64,000 nt of DNA from Neckera pumila (taxonomy: Eukaryota; Streptophyta; Bryopsida; Hypnales; Neckeraceae): assembly GCA_963969595.1 (NCBI GenBank), contig OZ018418.1:191001-255000 (forward strand), in the 5' to 3' direction. Each line of letters begins with the position of its first letter. The stretch's first letter is position 1. The position numbers and the translations under genes are program-made. A model generated the notes under the pieces. That model was not told where the DNA came from, searched no databases, and worked only from the letters and a program-made list of their open reading frames with translations. Below, one piece after another: positions 9,721 through 21,645 of this stretch.

Positions 9721-12700
9721 TTGGTTTCCATCTAAAATTTGGCGATTTCATCTAGTAGTTTTTTGTACTTTGAATTTTTTAGGGTGATTTCAACCAATTT
9801 TTTTGCCAATTTTTTAACAATTTTAATGCCAAATTATTTTTCTAGTGCAATAAAGCATCAAAAAGCCAATAAAAAAAGCGTTGCATATCACATATATACT
9901 ACTTCAATTTTCATTTCCATTTTGGCGATTTCATCCAAGATTATGAATATATTTGAAGTTTCTGGCAATTTTGCACCTTTTCAGTACCATTTTTCCTATA
10001 GGCGCGGTGCCAGGCCATAAAATTAAATCATATTTTGCACCTGATCGCCACAAAAATAAACATTGGTTGGAAGTTGCCCAATCAAACAATTTCTTGGACG
10101 GAAGGAGACATGTTCTGAATTTTTTATTTTATTTTTTCAAATGGGTTGGATCTTGATCAATATTTGAAGGCAAAACTGAAATCACTATAGTCAAACCTAA
10201 ATTATAAGAAAAATTCCGCAAAGTGTTCAAATTTGTCCTATTGCTGAAAAACTTACTATTTTAGAATAGGGTTGGTATTTTCATTATTAGATTATATGCA
10301 TTTTTTTACAAATCAGTAGAAACCACAATTTTGACCAATACAAGAAAAAAGCGTATGCGGAAGATAGAAATTGTACTTGGGGTTAGTTTTTTAAATTATA
10401 TCATCAAAAGTCATTTTTAGGAGAAGCTAAAAATAATTTAGTAACTTTCACCATACGGATGCTTTCTACTTTTTGTGCTTCGTACTCTCTTCTTTGATGA
10501 AAACTTCAAATTAAGTTTGAGAACTTATATTTTGTAATACATTTGTATTTCTATCCTAACCCCTACGACTTTTAGGGATTACAGACGTCTGGAATAATTA
10601 AATTGTATCAAAAATAAATTCAAAAATACATTTGATAAATTTATCAAAAATATCAAAAAGGATTTGGGTACCTTTTTTAAAGCATGTTATACAAGTATGA
10701 TACTTGTTGTCCGTTCTTGTTTTAAATCTATTAGGAAAGTCTAGTCTCTCAATCTTTCGTGGCATTTCTGTAAGTGTACAAATATGTATGCTAGCCAGCT
10801 TCTATATGCATATATATTTAACCCTTGAAGGCGGAAGGTTAGTTTTCTTCCCAAAAACACAAGGAACTACTATTTTCACAGCAAAGATTAAAAGAATTTG
10901 AAATTTTTTTTGGCCACATCTAATTGTAGGATCTTACACCTAACTACTATGAGAATGTTTGTAAATAATTTCAAAATATGAGACTGCATTGATTTCAAGA
11001 TACCTGCAATTAAGAAAGAATCGTAAGATATTTTCCATCAAAAACCACTCAAAACTGCCGTTTCTATAGCAAACGGCTGTAAAAAGTTCTAAATTTATTT
11101 TTTACATATTTAACCATCAGACCTTATATTGCACTAGTGTAAGAATATGTGGAAGAATTTTCAAAAACTTTGACAATCTCGATTAAAAGATATTTGCATT
11201 TAAACCTAAGGAACCAAGTTTTTTTTGCACCTTGTTCTAGCAAGAAATCTTAACCTTGTGAAACTTTTTTGGAAGTAAATTGTCAAATTTGAGTTCAGAA
11301 AGGACTCCCAGTTGTTCTAGAAGTTGTTTTTTCAAGAAGATGCTGTAATTGCCTTAAAACTTAGAGTGTCCATAATCATTATAGTGCATAATTGAGTTCA
11401 ACATGTAGGGGGGGAAAAAATCCAAATAAACTTGATTTTAATTATTCCATAAATTATTAGGTAGAAGTAGGTACAAGAAAAATCTAAAGTATTAATATCT
11501 TTTATATGGAGTTTGAAGTAGCACTAATCCTAGTGGCAAGATTGTTCTACCTCCAAAATTAACCTTGTAGACCCTTTTTTTAAATTATAAAAATGGCGTT
11601 CAAAAAAGAATTTTACAACTTTGCAAGTTTTTTCTTTAGGAAGATGCTCTAAGTGACCAAAAAACAAGATTGTCCATAATTTGATAATAAAAAATCCAAA
11701 TGAAATGAATCAAAAGCTTTTTAGAAAGCCAAAAACAAAATCTATAAGAATAAAAAATTTAAAGATTGAAAAAAAGTTCAAAGTTTCATATAGGGTTCTT
11801 ATTCTATTTCAAGTTCAACAACCTAAATCAACATGGCTTGCCCACAATATTTAGTAACTTTTTTACCCTTGAAATTGATAGTAAGTATCCCACCCCAAAA
11901 CCTTTTTTTGGAGCTCAACCTAGCCTATACCATTTTAGCAATATCCATTATCTACTATTTCCTTGGTCACTAGATGTAATTGTCATATTGACAAATTGGG
12001 AACTTCCCAATGAATAATTCTAAGAAATTAGTGATGGTACAAGTCATTTGAAATTATAAGCACTCATGGTATAAGTAACATTGGCATTTTGGCCTTAAGG
12101 GTTCATGATTCAAACATCTTTTTTTTATAGGTTTCACAAGGTCATGACCTCTTAGAACAACAATTTCACCGTGGATACCAGCTACTACTGTAGCAATTCC
12201 CTCTAAAAGCTATTCACAATTTAGAATTTCCTTCAATTCTAAATTAACTTCTACAATTCTACCTAACAATTATTTAAGGGATGAAAAATAACTAATTTTT
12301 TTTTCCCTCATTTTTGATCACAATTCTTGATGAATGGGAAATAACGATTCTTTGAATTTTGGATGTCTTTCCTTTCAATTGTTCTTTCAAACTGGCACTC
12401 ATAGGCCTGAAGGGATTAATGTTTTCTTCTGAATAATCACATAAAATAAATGATGTAGAAAACAAATCTTACAACAACATCCACTGACTAACATATGGAT
12501 TTCTGAATTGGGTACACTCAATAGTTTGCAAGCAAACAATTCCAATCACATTGCAATCTAATATAGTAGATAGTTTCCAAAACAAAATCAAGCTTCAAGA
12601 TTCTGTACATGAAATTGGGCAGACTGCAAACACAATATTAGATTTATTTATGACATTGTACATGGTAAGAAGTATTTTTATAGATTTATTTACTATATTA

Positions 12701-12965
12701 CAAAAATAGAGGCAAACAACGGGGCCAACATTTTCATTCCTTCCATGTGCTACCCTCATTACAAGAACTCGTATACTCCTTCTATAGAGGCAAGTCGCGG
12801 AAATCTGCTTTGGGGGGCTTCATGCACCATGGTGCAGCCATGAGGGAGTTCGTCACCTCAATGCATGTCTATCTCTTCTTTGGATCAGGGTTCACAAATT
12901 GATCCAACTTATAAGTTATAAGCAAAGTACCTAGATCAGTCGGCATTCCTAAATAGGTCCGCGTC
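9721..12965. other. AT-rich non-coding region
   Basis: No protein-like frame is visible. The block 10900-11770 belongs to the dispersed repeat described at 4960-5640. The end nearest gene B (about 12760-12965) may contain decayed C-terminal codons of gene B, but stops in all frames prevent a confident reading. Confidence 0.45.
10900..11770 (+). repeat. dispersed AT-rich repeat, copy 2
   Basis: Contains the GACTGCATTGATTTCAAGAT block (about 10981) plus a second diverged copy near 11170-11205, and the AATCCAAATGAAATGAAT block at about 11692-11709 preceded by GATGCTCTAAGTGACC. Order and orientation match the copies near 5, 53.5 and 58.5 kb. Confidence 0.55.
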
Positions 12966-12969
12966 AAAG

Positions 12970-14377
12970 TCAGTCATATCTCCAATCCTCATTCATTCCG
13001 TCAATTTTCCAATAGAATATGAGTCCGAGTGCTGCGTATATTTCCGTGTTGATTGCATAATCTTTATGCTTAAATCGGAATTTTGGTGCCCATATACATA
13101 GAACAACTTCGGAGCCACCCTCCAACGTTGCCGCTGTTTTCGTTCCTCTCATCCACATTGGGGTAGCCGTAATGCGATGGGGCTTTCTTGTCAAAATGAC
13201 TTGAAATTCTCCAATCACAAATCCCAATGTATTATATCATTCGAATAATCAGGAAAATGCAACATTACATTCTTTGGGGATAGGTCATTGTATAACACCA
13301 AAGACTTTTGTATGAGATGTGTGACGTACACTAAAGCCCACGCCATCTTTGCCTTGTGTCTTTGGAACAAACTAATTTTTTTTTTTTTTCCTCCGGATGA
13401 TTCTTCAACCGCTTCACTTCATTCCATTCAAGACTCATTGGTACCTTGCTATCTTGTCCCTTCAATTCATTAAGGTTACCACCATTCCAACATAATGTGT
13501 ATGCTTCCATAGTTATTGAATGAATGGCAAAGAATTTAATTACACCAGAATGATTTAAGAGGCAGGCAAGGGCCTCTATGAACCGTTCCACCCTCGCATC
13601 ATGCATATTGTTTGTCTTTGGCAATTTTGTAGCAAGAGCAATGTATGGTGGGATTGTATCCATTCCTTCAATGTGCACCTTACGCACCTTTCTGTGCCCA
13701 CCTTCACGTACAAATCCACTAAGGGCCACCACCTTTGCCAAATGAGAGATCCATGTCACAAACAATTCACCATCTTGCTGAAATGTCGCAAGGGTAGCGT
13801 CATCTTTCCACTAGAATCCTTTGGCTGAATGTTTCGATAGTTTCCTTGCTGTTGTCGCCCACCATTCCATCTTTGACATGAATTCCTTGGCCTGGTCACC
13901 TCCTGGATAGCCCGGCACTTGCGGGCGCATTTCTTCCATCAGCTTCTTGGTATTGAATATGCATTGCTTGACAACGTCATCCAACCAGGCGTATAGTTTG
14001 TCTGCATAAGTGAAGTCCACATCGTTAAAAGCCTCGAATCCTTTGCGCTTACTTTGTATTAAAATCGTCAAACCATCCGTCAACTTCACGCTGCTTGTCA
14101 CTGGATCCCTCAAGTATGTGGACTCCAAGAATTCCACACTCTTTCCCTCATACCATTGCAAACACATTTTGTATGCATACTTTGTATACCCCGAAGGAGG
14201 ATACGTTGGATCCCTATCATATACTGACTGCTTCTTCTTCTTCTTCCTCTCTCGGCGGAAACTCTCCATTGCCCGACCTGTAGATATAGGCACTTCAAAG
14301 TTCTCAACACCAACCGGATCCCAAGGAGATTTCTGCCTCGTGCTACTACCTTCCCCTGGATTAGATATGGAGCTCAT
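12970..14377 (-). pseudogene. gene B: protein-kinase-like pseudogene
   Basis: This is a homologue of gene G at 54844-56346. The ATG at 14377 opens MSSISNPGEGSS, then a Lys-rich run and a region matching the N-terminal part of G. The frame continues past TAG at 13811-13813 into a kinase-like N-lobe: GFVREGGHRKVRKVHIEG aligns with VRKGGYATIRRIKIEG of G, ALATKL stands where G has FVAKIS (candidate Lys of subdomain II), and CWNGGNLNEL matches WNCGTLRQM. A 14-base A run near 13376-13390 shifts the frame. After it one reads KMAWALVYV, then NDLSPKNVMLHFPD (catalytic-loop equivalent), and in another frame GICDWRI, which takes the place of DFG. At least two frameshifts plus one stop make it inactive. 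Identity as a kinase rests on the loop and CDWR motifs shared with G. Confidence 0.6.
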
Positions 14378-14439
14378 TCAAAACAATAGATGTGGATTTG
14401 GGCTAAATTGTAGATATAAAGGGCAAAAACTTCCCCTTC

Positions 14440-14525
14440 CCAATTCACACTGGCCCACAAGTACGCAGTCAGTTACTTCAAGGTGGATGAAAGACAATGC
14501 GCAGAGCCAGGATTAGAGACTATGG
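14440..14525 (-). promoter_or_regulatory. conserved 5' leader block of gene B
   Basis: Shares CCCACAAGTACGCAGTCAG, ACTTCAAGGTGGATGA and CAATGCGCAGAGCCA with the leaders of genes A and C, although gene B encodes an unrelated kinase-like protein. A common leader on different coding sequences suggests a shared mobile-element promoter cassette. Confidence 0.6.
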
Positions 14526-14535
14526 GTGTGGAGAA

Positions 14536-14805
14536 CACTTAAGTACCTGAACTCGCCTAGAGGCGCGTGTGGATAGTGGGAAAGAGGCGCGTACAAATAC
14601 AGGGCGACCACACGTCCGGGTACAGGGCAACCACGCGTCCGAGATTAGGCGACTTCGGGTACAACGGGCAACCTTGGGTACAATGGAACCGCGTCTGCTT
14701 CAGTTGTCCGGACTTAGTTGGGCGACCGCGGGTAATTCAGGTGACCGCGCCTACATAGGGCGACCACACATGTTTATGGCGACCGCGCCTAGGTAGCCAT
14801 AGACC
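14536..14805 (-). promoter_or_regulatory. GCGACC-word promoter array and TATA-like box of gene B
   Basis: From about 14556 to 14800 variants of GGGCGACCGCGGGTACA repeat irregularly (for example GGGCGACCACACGTCCGGG and GGCGACTTCGGGTACAA). On the minus strand 14536-14546 reads GGTACTTAAGT, a TATA-like site about 160 bp upstream of the ATG. The same GGTACTTAAG occurs in the equivalent position at 34001-34010. Confidence 0.55.
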
Positions 14806-15224
14806 TTCCTTTTTGAATTTTTGGAATGGGACCAAGATGACACTCATTTGAAATTTTGTGAAGCACAATATTTCTACATTCATCCATATTTTGGATCAAA
14901 AACACTATTCAATCATAATTTTGCACTTTTTCATCAAAATTAGCCGACTTTGTCCACACTTTTGACAAAAAATAAAATTTTTAGGCAAAATAAAATTAAT
15001 TTTCTCTGGCAAAAAGTAGACATTTATTTTGAAATGATGCAATCTGGCCCTATTCTACCAAAAAATAAAGGGCTGGTCAGATGTCCGCGGCACTCTTTAG
15101 CATTTGCAATTTATAGCGACGGACTGACCGAGGCTTTCTAGCCGTATAGTAGGTCACCAAGGCATTCAAAAAAATCCAAAGTATAATGAAATATGGCATC
15201 TAATGAAGAGAGAGCAAACTGTTC
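14806..15224. other. non-coding spacer
   Basis: AT-rich sequence with no coding signal. The first 100 bp resembles the repeat at 9480-9720, and the rest is unremarkable. Confidence 0.4.
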
Positions 15225-16105
15225 AGGACTTCTGCATTTCTTGGATCCCAGTGAAGCAATCTTGCATTAAATATGGCATGTAAATTAATAGTGAATTATG
15301 ATTGAGTGCACTTATGAAGGAACCCGAGGCCACTCTAAACCCTATGAATTGTGTACCCTGAACATTTATTTGGGAAAAAAAATGGTAAGTGGTTTCGTAC
15401 TTTTCCCTAAACATTTACACAAAAAAAAATGGGAAGACATTTTGTACTTTTTCCTCCACGAAATCACAACACTTGACTTCAAAATGTCCTTCCCAAATTA
15501 AACCATAGTGTCTTTATTTTTATGTAAAGTAGCGAAATTAAATCATGATGGCTTGATTTGAATTTTGAGTAGCAAAATTAAATCATGGTATCTTGATTTT
15601 AATTTGAAGTAGCAAAACTAAATCATGGTATCTTGATTTTACTTTGAAATAGCAAAACTAAATCATGGTGGCTTGCTTTTAGTTTGAAGTAGCAAAATTG
15701 GCTTGATTCAGGTTTGAAGTGGCAAAATTTAAATCATGGTGTCTTGATTTGAATGTGCAGTAGCAAAATTTAAACTACAGTGGCCTAGTTTTAGTTTCAC
15801 GTACCAAAATTTAAATTATGGTGGCTTCACTTTCATTTGAAGTAGCAAAAATTAAATCATGGTGACTTGATTTGAATGTGAATTAGCCAAATTAAATCAT
15901 GGTAGCATGAATTTAGTTTGAAGTAGGTGAATTAAATCAAGGCAGCTTGGTTTTATTTGTGAAGTATCAAAGTAAAATCATGTTGGCTTGGGTTTCATTT
16001 GAAGTGCAGAAAATGAAATAATGGTATGTTGATTTTAATTTGAAGTACCAAAATTAAATCATGTAAAACTTGGTTCTAATTTGAAGAAACAAACTCAAAA
16101 TCAAA
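15225..16105. repeat. direct-repeat module, copy 1: unique lead plus ~41-bp minisatellite
   Basis: A ~270-bp lead (15225-15495), containing TCTTGCATTAAATATGGCAT and TTGAGTGCACTTATGAAG, is followed by about fifteen imperfect units of 40-42 bp. Each unit has the form GAAGTAGCAAAATTAAATC, then ATGGTGGCTTGATTTTAGTTT. No protein frame persists. The same lead and array recur at 16985-17945. Confidence 0.85.
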
Positions 16106-16570
16106 ATCAAATCATGATTGCACTCAAAATGTCATTTATCCGCCCTTTCCACTCCAAAAAACATCAAGCCAAGGCGTGATTGTAGATGAGCAGCAAATAT
16201 AATTTGCTTGTGAACAAGCAGGTCATGAATTTTGAGGGTTTGGTAGAGTCCCACTTCAAAACTCAAGACTATCCCTTCCAAGCCCCCCATTTCATCACCT
16301 CCCCCCCACAAGCATATTGTGATCTCCACACAAACACAAACACAAATTGATTGGATGCTTTTTTTTTTTTTGTATGGTTGGCTACCACGACCAAACCAAA
16401 TCCCACAATCAAGGAGGTGATATTACTAAACAAGGCAAAGGATGTCATTGGAAATTGAACTGTTGACCACCTCAAACTCTAGTATTTACGGCGATGCCCC
16501 CAAGGTATTACAAAGCCACCTTGGTCCCACTCGAGCTGCCCTTTGCTGTTGCATTTTTGTGAGTTCATAG
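16106..16570. other. non-coding spacer between the two modules
   Basis: No coding signal that I trust. It includes a T11 run near 16361 and ends where the GGTCGCC-rich block begins. Confidence 0.4.
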
Positions 16571-16945
16571 TTTTCTTATCGCCTTGTTTCTGCAACCGAG
16601 ATCGTCCAAACCGAAGTTGCCCAAGCCGAGGTCGCCTCTCTGGCGCGGTCGCCCCCTAGGCAAAGACGAGGTTGCCTCTTAGGCGAGGTCGCCTCTAAAA
16701 CTAAGGTCCAGAATTACCTCATTCTTGGACTCAAAGTCACCCCACTTGAGGTCGCCATACCCGAGGTCGGCAACGAACCTCTGAAACCAGGTTTGCTCAA
16801 AAGAGGATGAGCTTGGGTATCCGAGGTCGCACTTTAGACGTAGTCGCCCTTCAAGCGCGGTCGCCCAACACCCGAGGTAGCCATTGTCCGTTTTAGCAAA
16901 GGTATAGAAACTCTTTTGCACCCGCGGTCGCCTATCCGCAGTCGA
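16571..16945. promoter_or_regulatory. orphan GGTCGCC-word array
   Basis: Dense GAGGTCGCC, CCGAGGTCGCC and GCGCGGTCGCC words, the reverse complement of the GCGACC word upstream of genes A and B and the same strand sense as the array of gene C. No recognisable start codon or leader block follows, so it may be the leftover promoter or terminal region of an element whose coding part was lost. Confidence 0.5.
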
Positions 16946-16984
16946 CAAACCTTACTTGTTTACAGAAAATTCAAGAGACCCGCC

Positions 16985-17945
16985 CTTTCAAGATTTCTGC
17001 GTTTTTTAGAACACCGTGAAGCGATCTTGCATTAAATGTGGCATGTGAGTTAATAGTGAATTAGGATTGAGTGCACTTATGAAGAAACCCAATGCCAACC
17101 TAAACCTTATGAATTGTATACCCTAAACATTTACTTGAAAGAAAATGGGAAGGGATTTTGTACTTTTCCCTCCATGAAAGCACAACACTTGAATTTGAAA
17201 TGTCCTTCCTAAATTAAACCATGATGTCCTTCATGTTAATGTGAAGTAACAAAATTTAAATCTTGATGGCTTGATTTTAATTTGAAATAGCAATATTTAA
17301 GTAATGGTGGCGTGAATTTAGTTTGAAGTAGCAAATTTAAATCATGGTGACTTGATTTTAATTTGAATTAGCAATATTTAAGTAATGGTGGCGTGAATTT
17401 AGTTTGAAGTAGCAAATTTAAATCATGGTGACTTGATTTTAGTTTGAAGGAGCAAAATTTAAATCATCATGGCGTGGTTTTAGTTTAAAGTAGTCTAATT
17501 TTAATTATGGTGGCTTGGTTTTAGTTTGAAGTAGGAAAATTAAATCATGATATCTTGATTTTAATTTGACATAGCAAATTTTAAATCACGGTGGCTTGGT
17601 TTTAGTTTGTAGTCTAATTTTAATTATGGTGTCTTGATTTTAGTTTGAAGAAGGAAAATCAAATCATGATATCTTGATTTTAGATTGAATTAGCAAAATT
17701 TAAATCTTGGTGGGTTGATTTAATTTTGAAGTAGTCTAATTTAAATTCTGGTGGCTTGATTTTTATTTGAAGTATCTAAATTCAACCACGATGGCTTGAC
17801 TTTGGTTTGAAGTAGGAAAACTTAATAATGGTGGCTTCATTTTAGTTTGAAGTAGCAAAATCAAATCATGGTGGCTTGATTCATATTTGAAGTAGAAGAA
17901 TTAAATCTTTCGGACTTGATTTCAACTCGAAATAGCAAAATCTAA
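16985..17945. repeat. direct-repeat module, copy 2: unique lead plus ~41-bp minisatellite
   Basis: The lead (16985-17225) matches 15225-15495 through ATCTTGCATTAAATGTGGCA, TTGAGTGCACTTATGAAG and TCCTTCCTAAATTAAACCAT. The array that follows has about eighteen units of the same ~41-bp repeat, including a recently duplicated stretch around 17290-17440. The orientation is the same as copy 1. Confidence 0.85.
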
Positions 17946-18189
17946 AAGGAAGGATTGCTAATCCCACTCTCTTTCTTATTTTTTTCAAATCTACAAAACC
18001 CACGAGGGAGAGGTACATGACCAATTCCATTAGGAATAGTGCAATTTGGTTAAAGAAAATGGGTAGGGATTTTTTACAGAAGTTGTTAAAGAAAATTGAA
18101 TGAAGAAATTTAAATGTTTGATTCTTCTTCAAGGTTGACCAAATTCAAAGAAAGTCATAAATGGAGTGACCTCCCAAATTTGAAATTGA

Positions 18190-18475
18190 TCTAGGAAAAT
18201 TAGACCCCAAGTTGCCCTACCCGCGGTTGACCAATGCGGAGTCGCAGCACACCCAAGGTCGCCAGTCCGCTAACCAGTTACATTGAAAAAGTCTTTGCTC
18301 GCGGTCACCTTCTGCCTGCCCGAAGTTGCCTTCTGGATGCTCGAGGTCGCTTTTTGTGTACTCGAGGTTGCCAGCATAGACTCGCAGTCGCCTTCTGTCC
18401 GCGGTCGCCTAAACTTTGATCCGTACGCGTCCTTACCCGTACGCGCCCTTGGGCAACTTCGGCTATATAATCTGG
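18190..18475 (+). promoter_or_regulatory. GGTCGCC-word promoter array and TATA box of gene C
   Basis: From 18210 to 18450 words such as CCCGCGGTTGACC, CCAAGGTCGCC, CTCGAGGTCGC and CCGCGGTCGCC repeat. TATATAA at 18464-18470 follows at once, and the ATG of gene C is about 330 bp downstream. Layout and word agree with genes A and B, inverted to suit the plus strand. Confidence 0.65.
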
Positions 18476-18484
18476 ACCAGTAGT

Positions 18485-18620
18485 CAAGGTCTCCACTCTT
18501 GGCTCTGCGCATTGCTTGATCATCCACCTTGAAGTGGCTGACTGTATGCTTGTGGGCTTAGGGTTGAGTTGCGAGGGAGATATATTGTCCCTTTTCACCT
18601 CATTTTCTGAGCTTCTAGTC
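18485..18620 (+). promoter_or_regulatory. conserved 5' leader block of gene C
   Basis: TTGGCTCTGCGCATTG, ATCCACCTTGAAGTGGCTGA and GGGAGATATATTGTCCC are the reverse complement of the leader text of genes A and B. It lies between the TATA box and the start codon. Confidence 0.6.
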
Positions 18621-18797
18621 CGTGCACTCAATTGTAGGTCTCGATTTTGACATTTTGTTATGTGAAATTTTGCCTAATATTTGTAAATGTGAAGTACAAC
18701 GGGTTTAGGACTTTCACATTTCTTTTGTCGTTTTGCTTGGATCCGAATCTAGTCGTTTACATTAGATTAATAGTTTGTAACACACAAATCATATCCA

Positions 18798-19187
18798 ATG
18801 GCCCCCCACCAAAAGAAGTCAAAGCCGATGGGGAAGCGACAACAAAGGAACCGACGCACCCTTGTTGATCCATACACTCGGGCCTATTGAGGTTAAGATA
18901 GAATTCGTGGAGATTGGACAGCGCAGACTTGCAAAGCATTCGTGGGGTGGTGCCACATTGACAAGCTATTTCTATATCATCAGCATAAGCACCATCTTAG
19001 TACGAATATGGCAAATCTTTATTACTGCACTCATGACGTATTTGTGCAACGATGTATTGAAGTGTATCAAGCATTGTACCAGGTACATTCAATGATAAGG
19101 AACAAAGTCCTGTTGTTCATATATGAAATGTGTATGCGGAGGTTGTCTTGGAACAAACAGTGGATTGATCAACCGTCAAGGGAGTGA
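18798..19187 (+). pseudogene. gene C: truncated HINKL-domain gene
   Basis: The ATG at 18798 opens MAPHQKKSKPMGKRQQRNRR, a strongly basic N-terminus. The frame is soon broken (TGA and TAA near 18888-18897). From about 18942 a frame gives GWCHIDKLFLYHQHKHH, MANLYYC and FVQRCIEVYQALY, which align closely with CHINKLFPLW, KANLGYC and FVQRCLEMW of gene A. The frame ends at 19187, before the MVYAE and VDW part, so only the first half of the shared domain survives. The downstream sequence (19188-19390) shows no convincing continuation. Function unknown; it is the closest relative of gene A in both domain and promoter. Confidence 0.6.
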
Positions 19188-19390
19188 AACAAGCCATCAT
19201 TCCAACCACCAGGGACATTCCCAGGGCAGGTCCTTCCAAAAATCTGCGTGACAAAGTCCGCGTGACGAGCTAGGGAAAAGGAAAAATACAAAAGCCTGGA
19301 GTCCCCGATGATTAGTTTGTGTGGTCAGACCACTCAAGTTCAACAAGCAAAGATAATTCCATTAAAGAACTTTCTTTTGACAGTGCGAGC
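19188..19390. other. non-coding remnant downstream of gene C
   Basis: Composition is still gene-like (balanced GC), but no frame continues the HINKL domain convincingly. It may be decayed gene C sequence. Confidence 0.3.
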
Positions 19391-19935
19391 CTAATCAGGG
19401 TTGACGAGACGTTGCGTCCCGAGGCAAAGTACGTCCAAAAACTAGAGGTCCAAACGTGTGGACGTCTGGACGCAGCGGACGCAGCGGGTGTTCGGGTAAA
19501 ACGGCAAACGGTCGGACTTTTGGCAAATGGGAGGGCAAACGGGAATGCGGATGGTTAGAATTTTGGCAGACGGAGGGCCGATAGTCGGAAATTTGGCGAA
19601 CGAAAGGGCGGATGGTGAGAATTTTGGCAAATCGAGGGCCAACAATCGGAATTTTGGTGGACGAGAGGGCGGACGGTTGGAATTTTGGCAGACGGGAAGG
19701 CTGACGGTTGAAATTTTTGCAGACAGGAGGGCAGATGGTCAAAATTTTGGCGGACGGGAGGGCAGACAGTCAGAACTTCGACGGACGGGAGGGCGGACGG
19801 TCGAAACTTCAGGGGACTGGAGGGTGGACAATTGGAAGTTTGGCGGACGGGAGGGCGGACGACCGTCCGTCATGTTTTTGGCAGACATCACGTCAAACGA
19901 CTAGGCGGACGGCCCAAGTCTTAATGGACTGTGGG
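19391..19935. repeat. CGGACG-rich 30-bp minisatellite
   Basis: From about 19531 to 19880 roughly a dozen imperfect 30-bp units follow each other, each of the type GAGGGCGGACGGT, then GAATTTTGGCGGACGG. Flanking sequence from 19391 has the same words. All the long frames across it (both strands) are by-products of the repeat. It shares its word with the array at 25040-25500, on the other side of the hAT gene, so the two may be the subterminal regions of one element. Confidence 0.75.
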
Positions 19936-20099
19936 TCGGACAAGTCGTTTATATGGAGATTAATAGCACAAAATTTTGAGATTTTGGTGAAGGTCTACAC
20001 TAAAGGAATTGGTAAATTTTTCATATGATTCCAGTTTTAAATATAATCTGCATTTATTTTGTTTATAGATATGACTGTGTTTAATTATGGTTAGATAAT

Positions 20100-21440
20100 T
20101 TTTTTCTAAATTTGGAATGAATTATTTTAACTAAAAAAATTAGGTGTGAAAAAAATCAAAACTTTCACACCAATTGAAGTGTCACAAATATTGCACCAAC
20201 CAAAGAGTCAAACCAAAATATATAGGATGTGAAAAAGAATGAAAATTTCAAACCAACCCAAGTGTCTAACCGTTCTATTAAAAAAGTAAGGATGTAGAAG
20301 TAGAAATAAAAATATCACCTAAATCAAAAGACACCTACCCAAAAAATTAGGGTGCAAAAAAATATAATAACGTTCAAATCAACCCAATTGGCAATCCTCA
20401 AAACCTTAGGATGTGAAAAAGAATGAAAAATTTGGAATTCAATGATGCACTCTTCCTCAAATGAAATTGAGTGTAAAAAGTAATCAAAACTTCTATACCA
20501 ACCCAAGTGTCAAATCTAAATATATAGGATGTGAATAAAAATGAAAAAATTCTAACCAACCCAGGTGTCTAACACTCAAATCCTAGGTTTACTTAAAGAA
20601 AAGGAGGTACAAGAAGAAAAATAAATCAAACCTACACCAAAAAGACATAGCCGCAAAATTGGGTGTTAACAAATATGAAAATTAGAAAATTCATATTAAC
20701 CAAAGTGTTTTATTCCAAAATATAGGGTGTGAAAGAAATCAAAACTGTATTCCTAATCCAAGTGAGTATCCTCCTCAATAAAAATGATGTTTTAAAAAAA
20801 AATAAAATTGAAGCAAAGAGTGCTATACCAAAAAATAGAATGTGAAAAATAATGAATACATCAGTACCAACCCAAGTGTCAAACCAAAATGTACATGATG
20901 TGAAAAAGAATGAAAAATTCCAATCCAAAAGGTGGTGTCTAACTTGGGGTCTTAGGGGAAAAAAAAAAAGTGGAAAGAGAAATAAAAATTTCACCTTAAG
21001 TCCTTAAGACGTAAACCAAAAACACCTATCCCAAAACATAGAATGTGGAAAGAAAGGAAAAATGGTCATTAACCAATTTTCACAATGCCAAAAAAAATTG
21101 GGTTTGAGAAAATATGAAGAACTTTTGGAAGATTTTAAAGGTCAAACCCTAACAACATAGGACATAAAAAACCCAGATAAATTCACCTACACTTAGATTT
21201 ACTATCTAAAAAAATTGAGAGTGAAATTTTTTTAATAAATGCAAATGTCAAAGTAAAAATATATAAGATGTGAAAAGGAATTTAAATTTTCAAACCAACC
21301 AAATGTCTAAGTCCGGTTCTTGTTATCAAAACATGGATTTGAAAAAGAAAAAAGAAAATCCTTAAACCTAAGACACGTACCCAAAAAATTAGGGTGTAAA
21401 ACAAACACGCACACACACACACATATATATGAAAAAACAA
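20100..21440. repeat. degenerate AT-rich repeat field
   Basis: A phrase close to GGATGTGAAAAAGAATGAAAA, followed by AACCAACCCAAGTGTC, recurs at about 20224, 20408, 20525, 20724, 20838, 20897 and 21266 with irregular spacing. A (CA)n/(TA)n microsatellite occupies 21405-21430. No coding content. It lies between the minisatellite and the 3' end of the hAT gene. Confidence 0.6.
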
Positions 21441-21645
21441 ATTGTTTCACCCAAATAAAATGGATGTCAAAATGAAATGAAATTCCCATATGGTTTTGCA
21501 CACCAAAGAAAATTGTAAATTTTTCATTACATAAAGCATGGTAGTGCTACAATAAACAATAAAAACAACCTTTTCCCATTGCATGCTATTTGTACATGTA
21601 ATATACGCATATGAATCTTTAAGTCTGCGTCTCTTCAACTCCTAT

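Noticed and set aside
15495..17945. CRISPR-like regularly spaced repeats
   Set aside because: Units are contiguous and variable along their whole length, with no constant-repeat and unique-spacer structure, in a eukaryotic context.
15225..17945. LTR pair of a retrotransposon
   Set aside because: The two ~900-bp direct copies are formed mainly by a minisatellite, the interior of ~880 bp has no primer-binding site or coding remnant, and no TG...CA borders are apparent.
19395..20028. Long ORFs on both strands through the 30-bp minisatellite
   Set aside because: They follow from a repeat unit whose length is a multiple of three; the peptides are simple Gly/Arg or Pro/Ser repeats with no domain.
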